44,915 nt of DNA from Nemertoderma westbladi (taxonomy: Eukaryota; Xenacoelomorpha; Nemertodermatida; Nemertodermatidae), in contig JAUCBJ010001964.1 of the NCBI GenBank assembly GCA_032718475.1, forward strand, positions 1-44,915, given 5' to 3'. The translations under genes were made by a program, and so were the position numbers. The first letter of the stretch is position 1, and every line of letters begins with the position of its first letter. Shown one piece after another: positions 22,641 through 33,153 of this stretch. The notes under the pieces were generated by a model. That model was given only the letters and a program-made list of their open reading frames with translations. It ran no database searches and was not told where the DNA came from.

Positions 22641-24701
22641 GCACTGTAGCCCTCAATGACTTATTTAGATGATTATATAATGTAGCTGATCGTTAATTAA
22701 AGTATAGGCCTAGAGTTAAAGAATACCAAAACAATAGCCTATACAGTAAAGTGTTAACAATAAGAAACAGTTTAATTGGTGGGTTTAGGTAGGCGCGCTT
22801 TGAGAATCGGCTGTGATTCTCTATTGCGATCTGATGTTAAAGTCTTGTTCAGTGTTCACCTAAAATTTAACCTTGCTCTTTCTATTTTATCAATTGAAAG
22901 AGGAGAGTCTTATGCTCTTCTGACAATTATAAATCTTTCATTATTATTATCATTATGTGAATCTCTGCCCAAATAAGTACCTGTAGTTTTTAAGAAGGAA
23001 CTTTTGTTCCTCTGTTCTGTTGTTCTCTGCTTTCTGAAAAACGGTAGGGCTCCTACGGATTCACATCTAATTCTTAGAAAATTAGAAATCAAGGGATAGG
23101 TGGAATTTGTGACAACACCTAATAACAGTCAGCCACAGTCAAAAAATGGTTGACGCCATTACCATTATCAAAAATGGCCACAAATGATGAGAGTAACAGT
23201 ATATCACAGTCGTAAAAGTAATTCTGGCAAGTTTCAGCACCGCATATCGCTGGTAAGTCGCAGGAAAACAGTCAATCGTCTAGAGAGAACACACAAAATG
23301 TTCGGACACTCTAAATCATGAATTCAGCATTTTGCAATACAGCAATACTGCTTACCAGTTAGGCCTATTGTGCACCGAGTCACTATCCACTATCACACTT
23401 ACATAGCACGAACTTAATGACACCCTCATTCAGTAACTAATCACACCCTCATTCAGTAACTAATAACACCCTCATTCAGTACATTTTTTATACTGTATGT
23501 TATGATATATGGCGCTGTGTACTATTATCAGCCCATTATACAGTATAAATATTTAGATAAGCCATAATGACATGCAGCCATAGTTAGATAGGGAAAAATA
23601 AAATATCCTATATATATTTGTAAATCTTATCCATTTTGTATAGTATGTAGCCCTACGTACGTAATTTTGTAATAAAACATAAATAAATAGCATTTACGGT
23701 AGCAAGTTTCCTATAAAAACCTTAATGCAAGCTTGCTGTTATTGGTATTAATCGGATTAATCGTGTATTTGCATTAATTTCCATTATATTTGCTTTCAAA
23801 TTGGCTTTATGTTAGATTGTACGTAATGGGCTTTAAATATCACGAAATTAAGTAACGCAACCATTACCATATATGGTAATAATTTGTGATTTCGGGAGCC
23901 TTTAGGTTCACAATCCGGCTTCCCTATTGGCCCAGCTGTTCCAGGTTGGTCTAGTGGTGGCGCGGATTGATGAGCCAATGGGACGATTATTGCATCATCC
24001 TTGTTGAATCACCTATAAATTGGCTGTGTTTCCGGAATGTGCATCTCAATCTTTCTCAATCTGTCTGTGTATCTCGTTTTCAACCTGTTATTCATCTTTG
24101 GACCTTTTTTCCCTGTATTTGTTTCGCATTTGTAATTATTTGTAAATTCTCAATCTTCTTTGCTGTATTTTCTTAATTAATGATGGTTACTGCAAATTAC
24201 AACTTTGAACTATGAATTCTACCCCTTGATTAATCGTTTCTATGTGATTTAAGATGCGATAATCCCACGGGATTTTCATTAGACTGCCAGACTATTTGTG
24301 AATGCATGCGCCGCTATGGTAGCTATTCGTTCTAATGGGGTATACTGATACGCTACTGTGTGGTTTTAGTACACTAGCTGACTGGTAGTCAATGCAGTAC
24401 CGTATTACTAACTGATTGCTACACTGATTTGTGTGTTGCTAAGGTGTGCCTGATTCTTGATTGTGAATGCTTAGATAGGCGCCTTTTCCTTGATTGATTT
24501 CTATTTCTTAGTTTACGTTTAATAATTGCTGATTAGGTCAAAATAATACAGTATTTAGGCTGTTGCTAGTGTAACCCAGTACGTAATAAATTAGAATTGC
24601 GTATTCTGGAACATTTAGTAATTAGTACGCTGTTCCGTATTTATGACTGTAGTTAATCAGCCTTAAAATAAGAAATTGTACGCAGCATAGCGGAGAGTAG
24701 T
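22641..24701. other. No gene seen
   Basis: AT-rich sequence with no ORF longer than about 70 residues and no recognisable protein motif. It contains a 23-bp triplet repeat (23420-23482). I checked for tRNA-type boxes and splice-linked exons and saw nothing convincing. Confidence 0.5.
23420..23482. repeat. 23-bp tandem repeat, about 2.8 copies
   Basis: ACACCCTCATTCAGTAACT recurs at 23420, 23443 and 23466. The last copy is cut short. Confidence 0.9.
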
Positions 24702-24705
24702 TTAA
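24702..24705. repeat. TTAA target-site duplication, left copy
   Basis: TTAA directly before CCCTATTA; pairs with 38266-38269. Confidence 0.85.
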
Positions 24706-24899
24706 CCCTATTAAACCCGGGGGGGGAGGGTCAATATGACCCCCCCCGTGGTTTTTTTTATATAATTCTGAAACAAACGCAGTTGAGAATCTGAAATTTT
24801 ATGACTTTTCCTAAAAATCTATTGTCTTCCTAGTAGTGAAAACCGTTTTCAAAAATATTGAGTAGTTTTCGAGTTATAGCACCATTTTTTAACCCTACT

Positions 24900-25563
24900 T
24901 TTGGCACGTATTTTGAGACGTTTTTTGAAAATTACATTTCATTAAATATGAATTGTAACATCTCTATTTTTGATTTACACCGGTTTTTTTGTGTTAGAAA
25001 TTGGATGGAATTCATATAAAGTGATTTAGAAATTTCAAACTTGTTTTTTTCGGCGGGTGCCAATTTTTGGTGCCAGCACCAAATTTTGAAATATGTCAAT
25101 TTTGTAAATTGATTGTGTGAAACTTGTTTTTTACGCAATTGGGGTTTTTTTGGGTTCTGGTTTCGATGAAATATATACGAGTTGCACCAAGCGTAACAAA
25201 CTTGTATTTTTCGGTGGTGGGTGCAAATTTTGGTGCTAGCACGAAATTTTGAAAATCCATTCAATTGATAAAATTGTTTGTGACAATTTATTTCTTGCGT
25301 TTTAGAGGTTTATGGCTTTTCTGAATTGAATGGAATATATAATTTTCAAACTTGGCATCTCAAACTTGTATTTTTCGGAAGTGGGTGCAAAATGTGGTGC
25401 TAGCACCAAATTTTGAAAACCATCAAATATATAAATTGATTGTGTCACCTTGTTTCTTGCGTTATACGGGTTTGTGAGGGTTCTGAATTCAATGGAATCA
25501 GTAAAAATTTCATAAGAGTTTTCAAACTTGTATTTTTCGCCGGTGGGTGAAAATTGTTGTGAT
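24900..25563. repeat. ~162-bp tandem repeats inside the piggyBac-like element, left part
   Basis: The motif GGTGCNAGCACNAAATTTTG recurs at about 25070, 25230 and 25396, and a fourth unit at about 25560 is where the BEL element inserted. Each unit includes CTTGTATTTTTCGG. The array resumes at 37567-37740 on the far side of the BEL element. Short minus-strand ORFs here are repeat translations. Confidence 0.82.
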
Positions 25564-25568
25564 AGCAC
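25564..25568. repeat. 5-bp TSD (AGCAC) of BEL right copy, 5' side
   Basis: AGCAC directly before the 5' LTR; pairs with 37567-37571 directly after the 3' LTR. BEL/Pao elements typically make 4-6 bp duplications. Confidence 0.95.
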
Positions 25569-26249
25569 TGTAAAAGCTTCTGTGGGATATAACTGGCCCT
25601 TTTGCTTTGCAATCCAGTTTCCCCCCAGGCGCTGGAATACTCTAAAAGGCTCACTAACTCGAATGGTACAAGCGACCGGCTGATTGGCTGATTTGCTGTA
25701 CGAGGGGTTCTTTGCTATGTTCTATCGGCCAACCAGAGCTATAGCAGCAGAGTATGCAACCAGGACAACCGAGCGGAGTGACTCATTTTGTGTGCTGGCC
25801 AAGGGATGCAAAAATCCTGATAGTTCGGCATTTAGATATTCGTGGAACCTGTGGAATCTGGTGTTCTGCCAATGAGAGCTATTCCTCTCTGTGTAAAAGA
25901 TACCTGCAACAGGGACAGAGGACAGTGTTGTTATTCCTCCTACGCCAGAACATCGGCTTTTGGAATGACTCGTTTCAGACTTTTAGTAAAACATTAGTAG
26001 GCTTAAATTATAGAACGTATAACTGTTATCGGCCCAACTGCCCAACGGCATATAACCCACAACTCGGCCCGATCTGCCCGATCGGTTGTGTTTGCTGCAT
26101 TGTCAGCGTGTTACATTATCTTAACCTACCGTCTTAATGTTATTTACTGTTGTGTTTATCAGTTGGTTGAATATTATTATTTGGAGAACATCTATAAAGA
26201 ACCCAAATTTCCCAATTTTCTTGATACACTACAGGTTAGAGAGACAGGC

Positions 26250-26258
26250 TATATATAA
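26250..26258 (+). promoter_or_regulatory. Putative TATA box in 5' LTR
   Basis: TATATATAA about 680 bp into the LTR, conserved in the left LTR (minus strand, about 18432-18440). With AATAAA downstream it suggests U3 ends shortly after. Confidence 0.55.
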
Positions 26259-26623
26259 CAATTGCGACTTATGTTATCGTGGTTTGTAGTGAACCTAATG
26301 CTATTTGATAGACACTACATAGGTCAATTGCTGTTCTCTTCATGTGTGATCAAATTCATTGACGGTCGGCAGATTAGTGTGCAGTATTGTGCGGTACCGG
26401 TAGTGTGCATGATTGTGACCGATAACAAAGCATTTCCTAAAGAATGCGCCTTATACGTGAATTATAAGCCTTACCGTTGCGTGTAGTATAAGTCATAACT
26501 CTGTTTACTTAGGTAGAGCGCCACATCCTAAAGGAACTGTTAATATTTCCCGAAAGTGAATAATATTTGTCAGAAATTACTTATTAACGATCAATCGAAT
26601 AATACAGTAGGCTTCACTGCAAT

Positions 26624-26629
26624 AATAAA
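26624..26629 (+). terminator. Putative polyadenylation signal in LTR (AATAAA)
   Basis: AATAAA about 370 bases after the TATA box, at the same place in the 3' LTR (37371-37376), where it would act. The left LTR has AATAAT here. Confidence 0.5.
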
Positions 26630-26835
26630 ATTTAAGCCACATCCGAACCCAGTCTCCCGGGAATATCCAGCGGGTGAATGGACGCGCACTAGGCTGGCTT
26701 CGGCTAATGTTGTGTTTATTGGTATTAAATATTTGTCATCTTCTAAAGTCTGAACATAAACCAAAAGACATATAAATTTTGGCAGGTTAAACTGCTAAAG
26801 GTCTTCAAAAGCGCGTACAATAACAGTTATTGCTT

Positions 26836-26858
26836 CTTTATTGCAGTAAGCAATAAAG
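26836..26858 (+). other. Hairpin just downstream of 5' LTR
   Basis: CTTTATTGC and GCAATAAAG form a 9-bp perfect stem around a 5-base loop, 16 bases after the LTR. The left copy has the same structure with one pair lost. Confidence 0.6.
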
Positions 26859-26887
26859 TTGAAAGTACCGGTAGACCGGTAAACCTG

Positions 26888-27017
26888 AACCGGTACTTCT
26901 GTAGGTCAGTAGGCCCAACTGCCAGAACCGGTACTGCTGTAGGTCCGTAGGTCCAACTGCCAGAACCGGTACTTCTGTAGGTCCGTAGGCCCAACTGTCC
27001 TAACCGGTACTTCCAGT
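26888..27017 (+). repeat. 38-bp minisatellite in BEL leader, 3.4 copies
   Basis: Units start AACCGGTACT at 26888, 26926, 26964 and 27002 (spacing exactly 38). Confidence 0.92.
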
Positions 27018-27171
27018 ATAAGTACATTAGTATTATTCGATTTTGATTATTGCATACCGGTAGGCTGTTTAAGAGATTAGGGACTGTACACCCCTTGTTT
27101 CTTTTGGAGCTTACTTATTTCTGTCGGTTTTATTTACATGTAAGTTAATATTGAGCTGAAGACGTGTAAGT

Positions 27172-27770
27172 CTGCTCAGATTGTTCAGATAATTGTAGGC
27201 TGGATTGCTGTCTGATTTTTGTTGAGTCTGGAGAGATTGCGGCGTGTGTAGAGTCTGTCCAATAAAGTGCCAGTTAGTAAGTTGGGGCATTTTAAGTTGT
27301 AAGGTCAACCCCCTCTTAAAGAATAAGTCGTACTACCGTGTTAGAACGCATACTAACTAACCGTTTTGGAATCTGCACATACTGTAGTTTATTTAGGCTT
27401 GACAGTATTCTGCCAGCGTTTTGGCCTGTGTTTGTTTGTGTGGTCTGTTCAGGTACCGTAATAGTTATTACTCAGATATTTTGTAGGCTGGATTGTTGTC
27501 TAGCTATTATTAGGTCTGAAGAGATTGCTGCGTGTGTAGAGTTTGTCTGATAAAGTGCCGTTAGTAAGTTGGGGCAGCCATAGCTGTAAGGTCAATCCCC
27601 TCTTAAAGAATAAGTCGTACTACCGTGATAGAACGCATACTAACTAACCATTTCAGAATCTACACGTACGGTAGTTTATTTAGGCTTGGTGGTAGTCTGC
27701 CAGCGTTTTGGTTTGTATTTTGTTTGAGTATTCTGTACGGGTAGCGTAATATTTATTATTCAGAGTTTAT
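27172..27770 (+). repeat. 287-bp imperfect tandem duplication in BEL leader
   Basis: GTTAGTAAGTTGGGG at about 27273 and AGTTGGGGCAGCC at about 27566 belong to two copies offset by about 287 bases. Both include AAGAATAAGTCGTACTACCG and CTGCCAGCGTTTTGG. Shared with the left copy. Confidence 0.82.
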
Positions 27771-28689
27771 GCGATTATTCGCAACATTCATGTCCCCAAG
27801 TTTATTCCTACAGTAATTGTGCTTGTTATACATACCGTTATAGTTAAATTAACCCCGGTACTACACGGGCTGCTTGGCGTAGGAAAAGACTGGTGACTTT
27901 GTGCTTCGGTCACTCCAGCAGATGCCGTGGTTCTTTAACTGTTCAAGTATATTTAACTACTGATTATTTGTTGTACCAGTACTTGTACCTAATTTAGGGT
28001 TTAGTGTACAGTGCTTTCCGAAAGTAATTAGTGTGTAGGCAGTATATTTGTGTTGTAAAGTGGTTAATAGGCACGCTGGATCTGGTAGTCCGCGGTAATT
28101 AACTTCTAGGTAGGAACACTCCGTGATACATAATGTAGTACCTATAGCGATACGGCTATAGGTCGTCAGGCGGTGGTATTTTCCTATCTGGACAGCGCAG
28201 TGTATTTACTACTACTTATTATTTTCAAATACAGTAGTACCCTGTCCGTTGTAATAACCAGAATTCTAACCCTTTGTTAGGCTGGTTTGTAGACTTCCTG
28301 TAAAATTACCCTAAAAATTTCGTACGTAATATTTTGTTGTGTTTAAGTAGAGATTTAATCTCACCCGTATCGTAAGTAATTTGTAGATAAGTAACTTAGG
28401 AAGTAGAATTATCTGTTTTAGTGTCTAATAAGTAGCATTCCACTGAGAGCGCACAGCTTCCGTGTAGTGACTTCCCCCAGAAATAATAACATTTATTTCA
28501 AATATTGACAAAACCCATTTTAAACGGGTATATATCTATTATAAATCAACTCAAACGATTTATAAATAGTAGGCCTGCCATACAACAACTAGGTCTCAAT
28601 ATCAGTTGGACTACTGCTTAAATAACGGTAACAAAGTAAGTTAAAGTAACCAAGTAACCCTAAAATATTCAGAAATTCAATTATTCTAA

Positions 28690-28930
28690 AATAATTGACA
28701 TACCGGTATTTATCATAGGCTTATTATATTTATTTCTATAAATTTGAGCTGAAATCATACCGGTATTCTGTAATTAATTCCAGTCCAGAATTATACTTAT
28801 ATACTATAAGTGTAAGCTGCATACCGGTATTCACGATAGGCCTATTATATAGTTATATATATTTGTGCTAAAATTATATACCGGTACTCTGTGACAAAAC
28901 TAGTTTACAATACTTATATATATTATAAGT
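28690..28930 (+). repeat. ~120-bp imperfect duplication with ATACCGGTA blocks
   Basis: CATACCGGTATT followed by ATAGGC and TATTATAT occurs near 28700 and again near 28822. A second ATACCGGTA plus CTGT occurs in each unit. Present in reverse at 15700-15990 in the left copy. Confidence 0.7.
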
Positions 28931-29049
28931 GTATACTGATATTCTAATATACTGTAATAAATTAATAGCACTAGGCCAACGGTGATACTGAATTACTAGA
29001 CTTGCTTTAACTGTAATATAGCAGTAGGCATTCAACTGTACAATCAAAC

Positions 29050-32000
29050 ATGGCTGACACAAGGCAAACTCTGTCAGATAGTCTCCTAGAAACAACAGCC
29101 TGTTTCTCAGATCAAAGTGTAGAGAATCCCAGACCGAGGTCTGAAACCCCTCATACTGTAAGAAGGGCAACCCCTGCAGTGGTTGTGTCAGAACCTAGGT
29201 TGGTAGAAAAGATTTCGCAATTTGCGAAGTTAGTGAAGCGCCGTTGGTCTGCCATAGGCACTCGGGCCCAAGTCAAGCGGGATCAAGAAGAAGCTATAAA
29301 ACAGCAGCAACCTCCTAGCCAAGAACCTAGTTCTCAGCGGCCCGATAGCTCCAGTAGTTTGGATACTGTTGAGCGGACGCCCGAACGCGGAGCGAAGATG
29401 GCGGATACGGTTTATGATGAGCGGCCAACCTATGAAGAATCAACCGACGCCACTTCTTCTCAAGTGGAAAGTGAGGTGGAAAGCGAGGTGGAAAGCGAAG
29501 TGGAAAGCGAAGTGGAAAGCGAATTAACAGCAGAGAAGCCGCGAACTAGAGACGCCATTGACATCTATCTGTCAGACTATCAGCGATTCCTAGGAGACGA
29601 AGAGTTGAGGAGACGACTGTCTGGACTTCGCCCTAATAGTGAAGGAACCAAGCTTGTGTTGGACTCAATTGATGCTGAAATGTTAGCTGCAAACCAAGCT
29701 AAATTTGATGAAAAACTTCGCCTCGCTAGAGTCCAAGAAGAACAAGTAAAGAAAAGACGGATAGAGGAACAAAGGGCGGCGGCCATGGCAGAAGCAGAAG
29801 CGGAAAGAAAGGCAGCGGCGGCAGAAGCAAAGGCGGAAAAGGCAGTGGCAGAAGCAGAACGGAGAGCGTCTGAGCAGACTACCCAACTGGAGTTGGAAAA
29901 TCTGCAAGAGACGCAAGACAACATAAATAAACATTTAACTGCTAGTCAAATGCAGATGATGAGACGATCTACTCCCAAACGCCAGGGATACACATCATCG
30001 GAGGAAAGCGAAACCACCGATCCTGAAGGCAGAGGAAATAGATCTCGTCTAAGCAGGCGTAGAAAAACATCTCACCGTCACAAATTGCCTGATTTGCCCC
30101 CAGCTGTTAGAAGACAACTAGCTAGCACAGACCTAGGTAGTACAGAACCCACAGAACAAATTATTCAGGTCAAAAGACTCCCTACAATAGTTGATGAGCC
30201 TGAAATAATTAGGCCTGTCGTTCCCAAAGTCACTTCTGTGCTAGAGACCCCTGTACTTCCAGAGCTTAACTCTAAGTTCCCTTTACACAGTACTACACTG
30301 CCTGTACCCGGTAGAACAGTCCATGAGAATATCCCTGTCCTGGAAGCTGAGAGAAAAATCAAAGATTTGTCTCCCGTCGTCCCGCGTCGGCCCGCTACAA
30401 TGTTGGCGACTCCCGCTTCGGCGGTCGAGTGGGTAGAGGAGGGACGACGGGGGATGAATCTCCTGCTCGAACAGATGCAGGAGACTGTCCACCAACTCAA
30501 GGGAACATTAAGGGAAAGTAGGGTAGAATTGCAAGAAGTGCAGCAAAGTATCGCGCTAGAACGCGACAAATTAGTCAATATCCAAAAGGGCATACCAATA
30601 CCCCCTGTAACATTGTGTCAACCTGTTAGGTCTGAAGTATTACATGCGCAAGGTGTGGAGCCTACACGCATCTATACTGCTAGTGAAGTAGAAACTCCTA
30701 TAGCAAACCCTATTAAGGGTGATTATAAACCTGTTGTTAATGATATTCCCTATAGACCTGATAATGATCCGAGAAATTTATATACCGATAATTCGATATT
30801 AAATAACACGATGGCCCAAGAAAGTTTTACGCGTCAGATGGCTAGAACAGAAGCCCGCCAAGCGGTCAAAGTGGGAGAGATCGTCAAATTCAATGGAGAT
30901 GAGATGAAGTGGTTACCTTTCAACGAATATTACAAAGACAGCATACAGAACTCTGTGCTATCTAACGGAGAGAAACTTAGGTTCCTCATCAAGTGCTTGG
31001 AAGGACCTCCCAAGTTAATGGCGTTAAAGTTTATTGGACATCCAGAAGGATTAAGACAAGTTTGGGATACATTAAACATCAGGTATGGTAACAAGGATAA
31101 CATAGCTAAGTATTTGTATGCAAAATTAGTAGCCCCCCGACACTTCCTTAGTAGCGGGATTATAGAGTTTTCCGATGAGATTCAAGAGATCTGTAGACAA
31201 TTGGACTGGTTAGGTAAGTCGCATGAATATCAGAGTTCCATGGTTATTGGAGCCGTAGTCTCTACTTTACCAAAGGGTGGAGTATGTACACGCTGGGACA
31301 AGAAAGTGTTGTACATGAATGAACAACAACGACGAAGCCCTACCATGGCTGACCTCATATCCTTCTTAGATAGTGAAGTAAAATTACAACTCATAAAGCA
31401 GTCCAGAGAAAAAACATCGAAAAATAAGGTAAGTGAGAAACCCGTTTCTAGGAGAAGGGTAACACCAGTGTGTTACACTGACGACGGCGAAAGCCAAGCT
31501 TCTCAAGAAGAGGACAGCGGGAAAGACACAGCAAAATCTTACTATGACAACAAGACCTATAAAGACGTAAGTAAATATAAGTCTCGAACCAGTGACAGGA
31601 GAGAACAGGTTGCTAAGACTCCTCCTCAGTCTCCTAACAGAATGCACGGAAGAAAGCCCGAAGTAAGAACGAGAGTGCATCACGTTACCCAAGGTAAAGT
31701 GAGTAACATCAAACCAAACTGTGCGCTGTGCGACGGGCCCCACCGTTTGAGTGCGTGTGCTGAATTTCTAAAGAAATCCCTTGTAGACAGACGTACAGTC
31801 CTGTGGAATAAGCGGTTATGCCATAATTGCCTCAGATCAGGACACCAACGGCGAACCTGTTACTCCGACATAAAGTGTGCAAAGTGTGGCGCGAAACATC
31901 ACATCTTGTTACACAGTGAGTTCGAGCGAGACAAACTGAGTCAGGTAAGTGAGCCCGAACTACATGTCCAATTCAGTGATGTAAACGACACTGATCAAGA

Positions 32001-33153
32001 ATCTGAGATGGAAGGATTCTATACTGACGAATTCTCCGACGCCAACGAATCCTGTTATCTAATCAATACCGCAGTGTATCGAGCACTTACTTATGAAAAG
32101 GACACCAACAATGAGTTTCCCCCAACTACTTTTGCCAAACAACCATCTTGGAAAGCTCCAACTTCCAACGTAGGAATCAGAGAATTTCCTGTAGTGCAGG
32201 TAAGAGTTCACGGTCTTAACAAAAGTTACATAGTGAACGCCCTCCTTGACTCCGGCAGCACAGGAACATTCATCGATCAAGAACTAGCCGAAGATATCTT
32301 TGCTGGACAACCCAAGTTCCGGACTAAATTGAATATGTCAGGAATTATGCAGGTTTGGAAATCTACCCTAACGGCAGACTACTATGTAGGTGTGTTGTCC
32401 ACCCCCCAGGATAAATTAGGAGCACAAGGTATAAGGTCGGTAAAAATGGTGGCTATAAAGAACTTCGCTACTACCCAAGCAGACCTTTATAATTGGGACG
32501 AGGATGAGAGCATCCAACATCTTAAGATACCTCGATTCCAGACAGATTATCCTGGAGTGCAAATACTCATCGGCCAAAACGCGCATGAGGCGCTCGAGAC
32601 ATTGGAGAAACGGCCTGCTCAACCGCAGCCACTACAAACCTATGCGGTAAGAACTAGAGTAGGTTGGTACTTCACTGGCCCTTCCCGTAGAACTCTCAAA
32701 GAGAGATTACCTCAACAACAGGTATACCAAGTAAAGGAATGGGAAGTGGAGAGCAGTGATGTGGACGATCCAACTGAGGGAACACCATACTCCTCAGATA
32801 ATGACGATATTAACTCCAATGTAGATCAATGGAGACATTGCCTTGGGACGATTAATCCAGCCGACATCGCTTCCAGAGGAGCAACTCCTCAAGAACTGAT
32901 AGATACTCCAGGCTGGTTAGGTGGATCCGACTCCTTAAGTAAAGAAGAAGAAGAATGGCCTCCTCATCTTACCACGGCGGAGATTAGACAGGCCAAGGGA
33001 GCGGAGAAAGTAACACAACAACTCAATCGCCCAGCTAGTCGTTTATGTTTACTGGAAAGAGAACGAAAACTGTCCGGAAACTATGGAAGGCAAGATACTC
33101 TTCCTACGACCACTTCCCTAATCCGACAAATATCTAGGGACTCCATAACGTAA
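29050..33153 (+). CDS. gag-pol: BEL/Pao Gag-protease polyprotein, RT and integrase deleted (right copy)
   Basis: 1367 residues from the ATG at 29050. Order: Ser/Pro-rich N-terminus; acidic VESE repeat (about residues 138-158, from a 12-bp DNA repeat at 29461-29523) replacing some 200 residues present in the left copy; Ala/Glu coiled coil (about 227-300); basic/serine segment; DUF1759-type Gag (KFNGDEMKWLPFNEYY near 610); CCHC knuckles (CALCDGPH near 890, CHNCLRSGHQRRTC near 924, CAKCGAKHH near 943); retropepsin-like protease (LLDSGSTGTFID near 1066, ILIGQN near 1171); then directly the RNase H tail WRHCLGTINPADIASRG near 1261. After AEIRQAKGAEKV it jumps to TQQLNRPASRLCLLERE, the C-terminal tail found after the integrase in the left copy, and ends at the equivalent stop. 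Every large deletion keeps the frame. The product could assemble particles and cleave itself but has no polymerase or integrase. Confidence 0.94.
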   Translation: MADTRQTLSDSLLETTACFSDQSVENPRPRSETPHTVRRATPAVVVSEPRLVEKISQFAKLVKRRWSAIGTRAQVKRDQEEAIKQQQPPSQEPSSQRPDSSSSLDTVERTPERGAKMADTVYDERPTYEESTDATSSQVESEVESEVESEVESEVESELTAEKPRTRDAIDIYLSDYQRFLGDEELRRRLSGLRPNSEGTKLVLDSIDAEMLAANQAKFDEKLRLARVQEEQVKKRRIEEQRAAAMAEAEAERKAAAAEAKAEKAVAEAERRASEQTTQLELENLQETQDNINKHLTASQMQMMRRSTPKRQGYTSSEESETTDPEGRGNRSRLSRRRKTSHRHKLPDLPPAVRRQLASTDLGSTEPTEQIIQVKRLPTIVDEPEIIRPVVPKVTSVLETPVLPELNSKFPLHSTTLPVPGRTVHENIPVLEAERKIKDLSPVVPRRPATMLATPASAVEWVEEGRRGMNLLLEQMQETVHQLKGTLRESRVELQEVQQSIALERDKLVNIQKGIPIPPVTLCQPVRSEVLHAQGVEPTRIYTASEVETPIANPIKGDYKPVVNDIPYRPDNDPRNLYTDNSILNNTMAQESFTRQMARTEARQAVKVGEIVKFNGDEMKWLPFNEYYKDSIQNSVLSNGEKLRFLIKCLEGPPKLMALKFIGHPEGLRQVWDTLNIRYGNKDNIAKYLYAKLVAPRHFLSSGIIEFSDEIQEICRQLDWLGKSHEYQSSMVIGAVVSTLPKGGVCTRWDKKVLYMNEQQRRSPTMADLISFLDSEVKLQLIKQSREKTSKNKVSEKPVSRRRVTPVCYTDDGESQASQEEDSGKDTAKSYYDNKTYKDVSKYKSRTSDRREQVAKTPPQSPNRMHGRKPEVRTRVHHVTQGKVSNIKPNCALCDGPHRLSACAEFLKKSLVDRRTVLWNKRLCHNCLRSGHQRRTCYSDIKCAKCGAKHHILLHSEFERDKLSQVSEPELHVQFSDVNDTDQESEMEGFYTDEFSDANESCYLINTAVYRALTYEKDTNNEFPPTTFAKQPSWKAPTSNVGIREFPVVQVRVHGLNKSYIVNALLDSGSTGTFIDQELAEDIFAGQPKFRTKLNMSGIMQVWKSTLTADYYVGVLSTPQDKLGAQGIRSVKMVAIKNFATTQADLYNWDEDESIQHLKIPRFQTDYPGVQILIGQNAHEALETLEKRPAQPQPLQTYAVRTRVGWYFTGPSRRTLKERLPQQQVYQVKEWEVESSDVDDPTEGTPYSSDNDDINSNVDQWRHCLGTINPADIASRGATPQELIDTPGWLGGSDSLSKEEEEWPPHLTTAEIRQAKGAEKVTQQLNRPASRLCLLERERKLSGNYGRQDTLPTTTSLIRQISRDSIT
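29461..29523 (+). repeat. 12-bp coding minisatellite (Val-Glu-Ser-Glu)
   Basis: GTGGAAAGCGAA/G repeated about five times in frame in the gag ORF. The left copy has no such expansion here. Confidence 0.93.

Larger units (their letters stand above)
25569..26819 (+). repeat. BEL 5' LTR, right copy (1251 bp)
   Basis: Begins TGTAAAAGC and ends GCGCGTACA. Contains a TATA box (26250-26258) and AATAAA (26624-26629). An apparent 127-residue ORF in it has no features and is repeated in the 3' LTR simply because the LTRs are identical. Confidence 0.96.
26820..29049 (+). other. BEL right copy, 5' leader
   Basis: 2.2-kb non-coding leader. No TGG-starting primer binding site is obvious just after the LTR; instead there is a hairpin (26836-26858). 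It contains the 38-bp minisatellite, the 287-bp duplication and a further duplicated segment with ATACCGGTA blocks (about 28690-28930). Confidence 0.8.

Noticed and set aside
23900-23960. GGTTCACAATCC and TGGTCTAGTGG, resembling tRNA B and A boxes
   Set aside because: On the plus strand the B-like box comes before the A-like box, the wrong order, and no cloverleaf can be drawn.
25754-26137. 127-residue ORF, repeated at 36501-36884
   Set aside because: It lies inside the two BEL LTRs and is identical only because the LTRs are. It has no recognisable domain, and the left LTR does not keep it open.
32990-33030. Integrase loss in the right copy as a spliced-out intron
   Set aside because: The junction bases do not fit GT-AG removal from the left-type sequence without extra changes. 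Deletion or template switching is simpler.
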